DNA from: JAIRQX01 sp031556255
GTDB lineage: Bacteria; Chrysiogenota; Deferribacteres; Deferribacterales; JAISNW01
Length of the DNA stretch: 15,727 bases
Assembly: GCA_031556255.1 (NCBI GenBank)
Contig: JAVBTI010000123.1
Span: forward strand, 1-15,727
Direction: 5' to 3'
A program made the position numbers and the translations under genes. Below the pieces are notes generated by a model. It was not told the DNA's origin and did not search any database. It saw only the letters and a program-made list of their open reading frames with translations. Positions 7,972-15,080 of this stretch are shown piece by piece. Numbering within the stretch: position 1 is the first letter of the stretch; each line of letters starts with the position of its first letter.

Positions 7972-8025
7972 AGGGCCAGACCTTATTAAATATCGTAATC
8001 CCGATATTTAACAAGGCCCGACCCT
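7972..8025 (-). promoter_or_regulatory. Long intra-operon RNA hairpin between RND pump and TolC-like genes
   Basis: Arms at 7972-7995 and 8002-8025 pair over 24 positions around a 6-base loop (7996-8001). As DNA the repeat has four mismatches (7985/8012, 7980/8017, 7978/8019, 7976/8021). In the minus-strand RNA, the transcribed strand here, all four become G-U wobble pairs, so the RNA stem is continuous. No U-tract follows, so a simple intrinsic terminator is unlikely. An mRNA processing, stability or partial-attenuation element is more likely. Confidence 0.75.
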
Positions 8026-8042
8026 CAATGATGCCATAGAAT

Positions 8043-11000
8043 CTACTTTTTAGCAACGCCCATTGTAAGACTTAACAGGGCAGGAACCATAAATATAGTG
8101 AATATTGTGGACACTGTCAATCCACCGAGTACGACGCTGCCCAACCCCCGGTACAGCTCCGATCCGGGGCCGGGAAATATAACAAGAGGCAGCATGCCGA
8201 ACACAGAGGTCGCAGCACCCATAAATATCGGCCGTAAACGGTCGTTTACCGCCTGAGTAATAGCCTCCTGTGAAGCCATACCGTACATCCTCATATTGTT
8301 CAGCGTCTGATGCACGATAAGTATGGCGTTGTTCACCACAACCCCTATCAGGAGCACAAATCCGAGCATGGTCAGTATGTCGAAAGACTGAGATGTTATA
8401 AAAATATTCACCAGCTTCAGCCCGATGAACCCTCCCGCCATGGCGAGGGGAACTGAAAACATAATTATCAGGGGGTAAAAAAAGTTGTCGAATAACGCGG
8501 CCAACAGAAGAAAGGTTATTATCAGCGCCAGTATAAAGTTCCCCTGTAAGGCCTCACGCGCCTGCGTCAGCTTGCTGGCGGAACCGGCGTACCTTATTTC
8601 TATGTTGTCCAGCGTCCCGTCAGCTTCAAGGGGCGCTATTACATCGTTCTGTATGGTATCCATAAGCTGTTCAAGCACTATGTCCGCCGGCGGCGACACT
8701 GTCAGCGTGAAAGTGCGTTTGCGCTCATAATGCCGTATTCCGTCCATACCGAAGGTCAGTTCCAGGTCGGCCACGCTGGATATGGGGATTATCTGCCCGT
8801 CGGAAGCTATAAGGGGCAGTGACGCCACGTCTTCAGGGTTTTCAGTTACGGTGTCGGGGATTCTCAGCACCAGGTCGATATTTCCCAGCCTGCTGTCGTT
8901 ATATTCGCCTACCTTGCGTCCGTCAACATACACGTCCACAGACGTTCCCAGGGAAGACGGCGTCATGCCGGCATCTTTAAGTCTCTGGTATACCGGCTTA
9001 AAAGTGGCTTCCGGATAAAGCATGTCCACCGAGGGGCGCGGTCTGACCTGCGCTCCGGAGATGACGCCGGCTATGGACCGCATGATAGTCGTGGATACAG
9101 CCGCCAGGGCGTCTATATCCTCCCCGCTGACAACGACGTCAATGCTGCGTCCCCCGCTGGAACGGTTCTGGAATATCCCGTTCTGCGTGGTAAAGCCGGT
9201 AACCCCCGGAACATTGCGCATCAGCCTTGTCATCAGCGGCACAAGCTCATGCGCTCTCTCCGGATCAACCGCGGTGGCCATGGCCGTCATTCCGTTGGGG
9301 TTGGCGTTGTAGTTGAACGTCCTTATGGCGGGGTGCCCGTCTTTTTCCGCGCCTATGTATGGCTTCACCTGTTCGTAAAACATATCTCCCAAGCCTGAAC
9401 GCTCATCAAGCGACAAGCCCGCGGGAACTATAAACACCGACTGCACCATATTCATGTTTCCCTGGGGCAGATACTCCATCTTGGGGTAGAGAAGCGCAAC
9501 CGTCACTACTGAAAACGCCGTCAGTACGAGCACAACAGCTATCTTTTTCACGGCGGATCTGTTTATCCATACAGACAGCCTCATAATATTGTCTTTCAGC
9601 CTGTTTCCGGCACCGGCTATCAAGTCACCCGCCCTGTTCGGCCTGATTACGCCTATGCGCTCGTAGAGCAGGCGCATGAGGACAGGTATAACCAGCACCG
9701 ACACCATAAGGCTCAACAAAATAGCGGAACTTATAGCTATCGCTATATCCCTGAAAAGCTGCCCGGCTTCCTGCTGTATGAACACCACCGGCAGGAACAC
9801 AGCCACGGTCGTGAGAGTGGAGGCCAGTATCGCACCCCACACTTCCACCGCGCCGTCATAGGCCGCCTGCACGGGAGATTTACCCATCTTTCTGTGCCGG
9901 TCAATATTTTCCAGCACCACTATGGCGTTGTCTACCAGCAGGCTCACGGCGAACGCTATCCCGGCAAGGCTTATAACGTTCAAAGTGCGTCCCAGTGCCC
10001 TCATCACGATGAAAGTACCTATAATACTGATGGGAATGGCGGTAGCTACAACTACAGTAGACGATATGCTGCGCAAAAATATAAGAAGCACCGCCACGGC
10101 AAGGATACCGCCCAGGAGTATGTTGTCTTTGACAAGATTTATGGCGCCGTTAATATAAGGCCGCTGATCGTATATCCATTTTATCGACAGCCCCTGTTCT
10201 TTGAGAACGCCGCCGTTCAGACTGCTGACCACGGCCTCCACCGCGTCGGTCATCTCCAGAACATTCGCCCCAACCTCAGGAACAATGCCCATCATCATGG
10301 TACGGCCACCCTCGAACTTCACCGCGGAGTCGCTGGTGGCAAACCCGTAAGCCACGTCGGCCACGTCGGACACTTTGACCCCGCCGTTCTCAGAGATTAT
10401 AAGCGTTTCATTTATCCCCCCGATAGAGGCATATTCTGAAACCGTGCGAACGCGGTAGTTTTTTCGTCCCACCGGGAGCAGCCCCGCTGATATGTTGACG
10501 TTGTCCTGGGCAAGCGCGGAAGCAAGCTTGTCCACAGTGATCTTGTACGCCGCCATCTTTGCAGGCACCATGGTGACCTGCATCTGAGTCGGTCTTCCCC
10601 CGAAAAAAAACACCTCCGAAACACCCTGCACACGTTCAAACTGGGGAACAATCTCCTCTTCGACATAGGTACGGTAAGAGTCGATACCGGCGGTGTTCCC
10701 TTCGTCCAGGGTGAAAAGCATGAAAATAACCGGCGAGGTGTCGGCTCCGCTGGCTCTTATAACCGGCCTGTCCACATTATCCGGGTATCCGCGCACTTCG
10801 CTGAGTTTGTTTGAAACAAGGAGCACAGCCTCCATCAGGGGTGCGCCAAGCTGGAACTGCAATGTTATGGAACCGGAACCGTTGCCGGATGTACTTTCCA
10901 TCTCCAGCAAACCTGTCAGGCTTTTCAGTACGTCTTCCTGGCGGTCTATAACTTCCCTTTCCATCTCATACGGGGTCGCCCCGGCCCAGCTTGTCCTCAC

Positions 11001-11138
11001 TGTGACTGTCGGGTATTCAACGCTGGGGTTGAGCTGATAGGGCATATTCAAAAGCGCTTGAATGCCGAAAAGAGCTATAAACAAAATAGCGACGAATACT
11101 TTTACGGGGTTGTTCAGAGCGTATTTCAGCACTGTCAT
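8043..11138 (-). CDS. RND-family efflux pump, inner membrane subunit (AcrB/HAE1-like)
   Basis: At 1031 residues the protein is full length for an AcrB/MexB-type trimeric pump. The layout is standard: TM1 at about 11-31; a large periplasmic porter domain; TM2-TM6 between about 338 and 490; TM7 at about 530-551; a second porter domain; and TM8-TM12 from about 868 to the end. The proton-relay region in TM4 reads LLVDNAIVVLENI (400-412), keeping the first Asp (D403) but with Asn at the second position (N404). TM10 reads VVVNNAILIV, with Asn936 where AcrB has its essential Lys. This pattern occurs in an SwrC-like branch of the superfamily, so it need not mean loss of function. The pump would export amphiphilic compounds using the proton (or another cation) gradient. 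It follows its adaptor gene by 7 bases and should work with the TolC-like channel at 6581-7942. Confidence 0.96.
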   Translation of the reverse strand: MTVLKYALNNPVKVFVAILFIALFGIQALLNMPYQLNPSVEYPTVTVRTSWAGATPYEMEREVIDRQEDVLKSLTGLLEMESTSGNGSGSITLQFQLGAPLMEAVLLVSNKLSEVRGYPDNVDRPVIRASGADTSPVIFMLFTLDEGNTAGIDSYRTYVEEEIVPQFERVQGVSEVFFFGGRPTQMQVTMVPAKMAAYKITVDKLASALAQDNVNISAGLLPVGRKNYRVRTVSEYASIGGINETLIISENGGVKVSDVADVAYGFATSDSAVKFEGGRTMMMGIVPEVGANVLEMTDAVEAVVSSLNGGVLKEQGLSIKWIYDQRPYINGAINLVKDNILLGGILAVAVLLIFLRSISSTVVVATAIPISIIGTFIVMRALGRTLNVISLAGIAFAVSLLVDNAIVVLENIDRHRKMGKSPVQAAYDGAVEVWGAILASTLTTVAVFLPVVFIQQEAGQLFRDIAIAISSAILLSLMVSVLVIPVLMRLLYERIGVIRPNRAGDLIAGAGNRLKDNIMRLSVWINRSAVKKIAVVLVLTAFSVVTVALLYPKMEYLPQGNMNMVQSVFIVPAGLSLDERSGLGDMFYEQVKPYIGAEKDGHPAIRTFNYNANPNGMTAMATAVDPERAHELVPLMTRLMRNVPGVTGFTTQNGIFQNRSSGGRSIDVVVSGEDIDALAAVSTTIMRSIAGVISGAQVRPRPSVDMLYPEATFKPVYQRLKDAGMTPSSLGTSVDVYVDGRKVGEYNDSRLGNIDLVLRIPDTVTENPEDVASLPLIASDGQIIPISSVADLELTFGMDGIRHYERKRTFTLTVSPPADIVLEQLMDTIQNDVIAPLEADGTLDNIEIRYAGSASKLTQAREALQGNFILALIITFLLLAALFDNFFYPLIIMFSVPLAMAGGFIGLKLVNIFITSQSFDILTMLGFVLLIGVVVNNAILIVHQTLNNMRMYGMASQEAITQAVNDRLRPIFMGAATSVFGMLPLVIFPGPGSELYRGLGSVVLGGLTVSTIFTIFMVPALLSLTMGVAKK

Positions 11139-11145
11139 TGTAATT

Positions 11146-12261
11146 TTACCGCGATACGCCGGCGGCGGACGGAACTCCCGCCTGAGACACTGAGACGCTC
11201 TGCCCCTGCCTTATGGTTTCGTTGCCGCGGGTCATAACAAGGTCGCCGGCTTTGAGCTTATCGCTCATTACTCCCGCTTTTGAGCCGCTGTAGCCGATTA
11301 CATCCACATGCACCAAGCTTGCCCTGCCTTCGGAAATTGCGAAAACCGCGTCCCTGCCGTCGCGCCTGACAACGGCATCGCGGGGAATCATCAGCGCAGG
11401 CTGTTTATCACCTGCGGGCAAAAAAACCGCCGCGTCCATCCCGCCTAACAACAACTTATCATAGTCTAAATCTATTTTAACCGGAAACGTGCGGCTTGCG
11501 ATGTTTCCCTGAGGTATCAGAACCCTTGTACGGCCGATATATTTTTTGCCTTCCACACTGACTGTCACATCGGAACCGGTTTTCACAAAACCAGCCACCG
11601 CCTGCGGAATATTCACCGCAACCTCCAGGCGTCCGGAAGCAAGCTCACAGACAGTCGCACCCACGCTGACCCACTCCCCCTGGTTGACGTACCGCTTCAG
11701 TATGACGCCGTCAAACGGTGCTGTTACTTGGGAGCGCTTGTTCTCTTCCCTCAGAACGTTCAGTTCTGCCGTATAAACCTTATAAAGCCTTGACTGCACA
11801 AAATAATCGGTTTCAGCATCCTGAAGACGCTGCAGCGGTGTGGCATTATCCGCGTAAAGGGCCTGAATCCGCTCAAAATCTCTTTTCGCCTTATCCAGGA
11901 CATGTTTTTGCTGATCCAGGCGCGCGTCGGAAGCTTCTATGCTGTAGTTCAATATATCCCTGTTCAAAGTAAGCAACACAGTGCCTTTTTTCACGGCCGC
12001 GCCTTCGTCGGCGACCACGGAATCAACCTTGCCCGCGCGCTCGGCGGCAAGTTTGGATATAGCATAATACTGAACCGTGCCCACATACTCTTTCACCGGC
12101 TCCACCGCTCCGTTTTCCACCGGGGCTGCGGACACCAGGGTCGGCCGCACCTCCTGCGCATTGGCAGAAAAGGCAAACAAGACAAATGTTAAACTGCAAA
12201 ATATTGCTTTAATTGTATTGACCGAGTACCCGGCACGAAAAGTATATTTGCTCACTTCCAC
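11146..12261 (-). CDS. RND efflux periplasmic adaptor (AcrA/HlyD-like membrane fusion protein)
   Basis: The protein has 371 residues, typical for RND adaptors. A hydrophobic N-terminal segment (about 17-33) ends in SANA|QE, a good signal-peptidase I site without a lipobox Cys. It is therefore probably a soluble or peripherally attached periplasmic protein. Lipoyl-like halves (ISKLAAERAGKV, 68-79, and VTAPFDGVILK, 179-189) flank a helical hairpin (about 105-175). A beta-barrel domain (VEGKKYIGRTRVLIPQG) follows. It links the RND pump encoded 7 bases downstream to a TolC channel. The start is uncertain by two codons. The GTG at 12261-12259 begins the longest frame, and the GTG at 12255-12253 overlaps the TGA of the marR-like gene in a GTGA, a classic coupled start. 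Either way it is co-transcribed with the MarR-type gene. Confidence 0.93.
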   Translation of the reverse strand: MEVSKYTFRAGYSVNTIKAIFCSLTFVLFAFSANAQEVRPTLVSAAPVENGAVEPVKEYVGTVQYYAISKLAAERAGKVDSVVADEGAAVKKGTVLLTLNRDILNYSIEASDARLDQQKHVLDKAKRDFERIQALYADNATPLQRLQDAETDYFVQSRLYKVYTAELNVLREENKRSQVTAPFDGVILKRYVNQGEWVSVGATVCELASGRLEVAVNIPQAVAGFVKTGSDVTVSVEGKKYIGRTRVLIPQGNIASRTFPVKIDLDYDKLLLGGMDAAVFLPAGDKQPALMIPRDAVVRRDGRDAVFAISEGRASLVHVDVIGYSGSKAGVMSDKLKAGDLVMTRGNETIRQGQSVSVSQAGVPSAAGVSR

Positions 12262-12713
12262 TTATAATAACCTATTTTATCAACCATCTTCGCCAGGTAC
12301 TCTTTGGCCTGTTTTTTAAACACTGCGTACTCGCCGGGCGGAAAAAGCTTTATAAAGTCCTGCTCCGTCTCTTTCATTCGCGGCTCGATGGTTTCAACCA
12401 GTTTCCGCCCTTTATCCGTAAGATATACCAGATTCAGGCGTTTATCAGCCGGACTGTTGCGCCGTTCAATAAGCCCTTTGTCTATAAGCCGCTTTAACAT
12501 TCTGGTGGTGTTTGCCTGGTCTTTGAGCGCCTGTTCCGACAGGCTTTTCTGGCTGATGCCGTCTTTCTCATACAGCTCTATAAGGAGTCCGGTCTGCTCG
12601 ACTGTCAGCCCGAAGGGGCGCAGCATGCGAGTGGTCTCCACATACTGTATAGCTGATATGTTGAAAAAAATCACCGGCAGAGAGTCGCTACCCTTAATAA
12701 AAAGTTCTTTCAT
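12252..12713 (-). CDS. MarR-family transcriptional regulator, first gene of the efflux operon
   Basis: The protein has 153 residues, a standard MarR length. Dimerisation helices flank a winged helix-turn-helix: recognition region ISQKSLSEQALKDQANTTR (about 53-71), then LKRLIDKGLIERRNSPADKR, where the D-K-R of the wing is the family hallmark, then LVYLTDKGRKL. MarR proteins typically repress their own operon and release DNA on binding small, often phenolic, ligands. As the first gene of an RND operon, overlapping the adaptor gene, it most likely controls the pump. A palindrome placed between the -35 and -10 of its own promoter (12743-12763) supports autorepression. The ATG at 12713-12711 has AAGGGG 7 bases upstream. 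The ligand is unknown. Confidence 0.94.
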   Translation of the reverse strand: MKELFIKGSDSLPVIFFNISAIQYVETTRMLRPFGLTVEQTGLLIELYEKDGISQKSLSEQALKDQANTTRMLKRLIDKGLIERRNSPADKRLNLVYLTDKGRKLVETIEPRMKETEQDFIKLFPPGEYAVFKKQAKEYLAKMVDKIGYYKWK

Positions 12714-12739
12714 TAAAGCACCCCTTCAAATATAATATG

Positions 12740-12768
12740 AATATACTTGTTTAGACTAAGTATTGCAA
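12740..12768 (-). promoter_or_regulatory. Promoter of the efflux operon with an overlapping MarR-type operator
   Basis: On the minus strand, -35 TTGCAA (12768-12763) and -10 TATATT (12745-12740) are separated by 17 bases. ATACTT (12743-12748) and AAGTAT (12758-12763) form an inverted repeat with a 9-base spacer that fills the promoter core. The size (21 bp) and position suit a MarR dimer that blocks RNA polymerase. Predicted transcription starts about 20 bases before the marR-like ATG. Confidence 0.6.
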
Positions 12769-12810
12769 TAAAATTAATCCCGTCCGCACTGTTTTGCCCC
12801 GACCCGTTTG

Positions 12811-12838
12811 TTGACATAAATACACGTATTGATATAAT
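12811..12838 (+). promoter_or_regulatory. Consensus sigma-70 promoter for the second MocR-type regulator
   Basis: TTGACA at 12811-12816 and TATAAT at 12833-12838 are both perfect matches, 16 bases apart. A TG at 12830-12831 adds an extended -10 (TGATATAAT). Transcription would start near 12845, giving a leader of about 65 bases. The leader contains a small AGCAC/GTGCT stem (12859-12874) followed by ATTTTTT, and an 8-base palindrome GGCCGGCC (12891-12898). Confidence 0.8.
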
Positions 12839-12910
12839 GTAGCCGGATTAACTTATAAAGCACGGAGAGGTGCTGACATTTTTTCATGGCGGCCGGCCCA
12901 GGACTCAGAC

Positions 12911-14299
12911 ATGCCCTGCTATCTTCAGATAGCGGATCACCTCAGGACGCTGATCCTGAAAGGGTATTTCAGCGGCGGAGACAGACTGAGCGAAAGATTC
13001 ATCGCACGCCAGACCGGTGTCAGCAGAAACACCGTTACCCGCGCTTTTAACATTTTGCGGGAATACGGTTTTCTGGATTCGAATCAGCGTTTCTCCACCC
13101 GCATTACAAGGGGTGCGGCAAGATTGACGGAAACCGGGGTAGATTGGCAGCGGCTTCTCTCACGCAGTATTTATAAAGAAAAATCGTCATATTTCAAACA
13201 GCAGATCAATAACAATATAACTGATTCCGAAAACAGCGTGGTCACACTCCGGTTTAACAACAAAGAGTTCGGGACCGCCGATTTTTTCTATGATGTTGTG
13301 CATTCACTGACCCGTAATGATGTCAGAGAGAAATTCAATGTGTTGTCCGCACAGGGTCTGCCGGCTCTCCGCGAGGAAGTTGCCATGTTCCTGCGCAGAT
13401 ACGGAGTAAAGACCGCCGCTGAGAATATTGTAATTTTTTCATGGACCGGGGACGCGCTGGCCTGTGTATCATCAATTATGATACCGCCGAATACAGTGGT
13501 ATTTAATCAAGAGCACGAGGCCACAGAGATATTTTCCCCCTTTCCGCAGACCAACTACCGTTGCCAGATCAGGTCAGACGGTGAGGGAATGATCCCCTCC
13601 GAACTGAAACGCCTGTTAAACGCTAACGCAGGCAGGAATCGCGTGCTGCTGATCTCTCCCATAAACCATGTGCCCACCGGCGCGGTCATGAGTGCACGCC
13701 GGATTGAAGAGATAGCCGCATTATGCCGCAAAGAACAGGTTCCGATAATTGAAATCGACATGCTCAGAGACATAACGGTCGTTCCGCCGCCGTTTCCCTT
13801 TGTGACACACAGCCCGTCTTCGGTTATCAATATAGGGGCGCCGGGAATTGCAAGCGAAACCGGCATTACTTTCGGCTGGATAATTGTTCCGGACAGCCTG
13901 GTATATAAATTTGTAAACGCAAAAAGCTTTATGTACGGCGCCAATAACACACGGGAAATTCTAGCCTGGCATATGTTCAAAGATGGACGCTATGAAAAGT
14001 ATCTGAATCGCGTGCAGGCTGTGTGCGCCGGCCGTAACAACGCAGTAAACGCCGCGCTTGAAAAATACCTGGGGCAAAACGCCGCCTGGGATAAAAACGC
14101 AGCAGTTTTTAAAACAGTAAAACTTAAAAACGGGCTTATCCTTGACAAAAGAGTCATCGACAAGTACCTGAGCTTAACGCTGACGAAACTCTATAACGCA
14201 CCGGACGACACTATATTCATGGAAATAATAACCATGTCTAAAGACAGCCTGGTCAATATGGTCATCGATCTGGCAAAGAATTATATAACAACACTCTAA
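12911..14299 (+). CDS. Second MocR-type regulator (GntR winged helix plus aminotransferase-like domain) with degenerate PLP site
   Basis: The protein has 462 residues. The GntR winged helix starts immediately (PCYLQIADHLRTLILKG, residues 2-18) and includes GVSRNTVTRAFNILREYGFL (36-55), a canonical recognition helix and wing. An aminotransferase-like domain fills about 120-462, recognisable by SPINHVPTGAVMSARRIEEI (249-268), EIDM (281-284) and INIGAPGIASETGITFGW (306-323). In that last block the Schiff-base lysine position is Ile313 and the conserved Arg of GLR is Thr320. The C-terminal Arg position also appears lost, near FMEIITMS (436-443). It is thus a second MocR homologue unable to form the usual PLP aldimine. 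The ATG has AGGA at 12900-12903, 7 bases upstream, and starts the domain where GntR proteins normally start. The gene lies 118 bases before the molybdoenzyme gene on the same strand, its likely target by inference. Confidence 0.88.
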   Translation: MPCYLQIADHLRTLILKGYFSGGDRLSERFIARQTGVSRNTVTRAFNILREYGFLDSNQRFSTRITRGAARLTETGVDWQRLLSRSIYKEKSSYFKQQINNNITDSENSVVTLRFNNKEFGTADFFYDVVHSLTRNDVREKFNVLSAQGLPALREEVAMFLRRYGVKTAAENIVIFSWTGDALACVSSIMIPPNTVVFNQEHEATEIFSPFPQTNYRCQIRSDGEGMIPSELKRLLNANAGRNRVLLISPINHVPTGAVMSARRIEEIAALCRKEQVPIIEIDMLRDITVVPPPFPFVTHSPSSVINIGAPGIASETGITFGWIIVPDSLVYKFVNAKSFMYGANNTREILAWHMFKDGRYEKYLNRVQAVCAGRNNAVNAALEKYLGQNAAWDKNAAVFKTVKLKNGLILDKRVIDKYLSLTLTKLYNAPDDTIFMEIITMSKDSLVNMVIDLAKNYITTL

Positions 14300-14307
14300 T
14301 TTCGCTC

Positions 14308-14357
14308 AATCTGGACACAAAAATACTAAACGTCTGGCAATCGACAGTGTCCAGATT
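14308..14357. repeat. Perfect 11-bp inverted repeat upstream of the right molybdoenzyme gene
   Basis: AATCTGGACAC (14308-14318) and GTGTCCAGATT (14347-14357) are exact reverse complements separated by 28 bases. They occupy the gap between the second MocR-type gene and the molybdoenzyme gene. There is no U-tract after the right arm, so a terminator is unlikely. Paired half-sites for a dimeric regulator, or an RNA hairpin in a read-through transcript, are the alternatives. A weak -10-like TGTAAT at 14386-14391 with no good -35 would fit an activator-dependent promoter just downstream. Confidence 0.65.
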
Positions 14358-14406
14358 CTGATCTATCTTATCATCACATTCTGCGTGTAATTTTTTAACG
14401 AAGAAG

Positions 14407-14412
14407 AGGAGG
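14407..14412 (+). promoter_or_regulatory. Strong ribosome binding site for the right molybdoenzyme (GTG start)
   Basis: AGGAGG at 14407-14412, inside the longer run GAGGAGGAG, lies 5 bases before GTG at 14418. This supports GTG as the start codon and mirrors the initiation site of the left molybdoenzyme. Confidence 0.8.
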
Positions 14413-14417
14413 AGACT

Positions 14418-15080
14418 GTGAAAAAACTGATCGAAAAATCAGGCGGTGAAGCTGTGTCCGTTTTGGGAAACCTGAGCAGGCGGGGCTTTCTGAAGGCAAC
14501 CACCGGACTGATGGGCGCCGCCGCCATTTCCGGGTGCGATGCCGGGAGCGACGGGGAGGAAGTGCGCTATCTTGACGACCTGGTCATGGATGCTGAGGTT
14601 AAAACCGTCTTCAACACTGGGGCGTTTAACTGCGGTTCAAGATGCGTACATAAAATCCACGTGAAAAACGGCCGTATGCTGGCGCTGACTTCCGCCGGCG
14701 ACACCGACCCGGGCACATTAAACACGGATGAATTCGCCAATGAAAAGGTAAGCGAGCCTCTGCAGCAGCGCGCATGCGTGCGTGGATACGGCTACATCCA
14801 GCGTACATATCAACCGGACCGCATCAAATACCCTCTGGTGAGGACGGGTAAACGGGGCGACGTCAGCAGCTTCAAGATGGTCAGTTGGGAAACGGCGCTG
14901 AAGCTTGCGGCGGATAAAGTGGCGGCCGCTTTCACACGGGCATCAACGCTTAAATACGTGCCGGTGATGGATGAGAGCGGTTTGCTCACAGCTCTGGGCA
15001 GCATGAGCGGCTTCCCACTATCACACCTCACATCAATGAATCGGTGGGAAACATGGACGGCGGCCTGCTTGACAGTATAG
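14418..15080 (+). CDS. DmsA-like Tat-lipoprotein molybdopterin oxidoreductase, N-terminal part before an apparent frameshift
   Basis: The first ~199 residues are those of a DmsA-like Mo-bisPGD catalytic subunit. A twin-arginine signal SRRGFLK (20-26) leads to a lipobox ISGC with Cys40. The Fe-S domain NCGSRCVHKIHVKNGRM (71-87), then ACVRGYGYIQRTYQPDRIKYPL (119-140, Cys120) and SWETALKLAADKV, closely follow the E. coli DmsA pattern. The cluster motif is incomplete: Cys72, Cys76 and Cys120 are present, but the first Cys position is Gly68. After about residue 199 this frame leaves the family pattern and stops at 15078-15080. The family sequence continues in the frame that is open from 14975. Adding one C to the CCC run at 15014-15016 restores a continuous protein reading GFPTITPHINES. 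The cause could be a real mutation or an assembly error. Confidence 0.88.
   Translation: MKKLIEKSGGEAVSVLGNLSRRGFLKATTGLMGAAAISGCDAGSDGEEVRYLDDLVMDAEVKTVFNTGAFNCGSRCVHKIHVKNGRMLALTSAGDTDPGTLNTDEFANEKVSEPLQQRACVRGYGYIQRTYQPDRIKYPLVRTGKRGDVSSFKMVSWETALKLAADKVAAAFTRASTLKYVPVMDESGLLTALGSMSGFPLSHLTSMNRWETWTAACLTV

Noticed and set aside
7972..8025. Intrinsic terminator ending the pump transcript
   Set aside because: The minus-strand sequence after the stem is not a U-tract, and the gene order strongly suggests continued transcription. It is kept as a processing or attenuation element.
12886..12960. ATG at 12886 as an upstream reading frame or alternative start for the right MocR-type regulator
   Set aside because: It is in a different frame from the regulator, has no clear ribosome binding site and encodes nothing recognisable.
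14359..14373. FNR-like site TGAT...ATCA upstream of the right molybdoenzyme
   Set aside because: The half-sites are 7 bases apart; FNR sites need 4, and the outer T and A are not both present.
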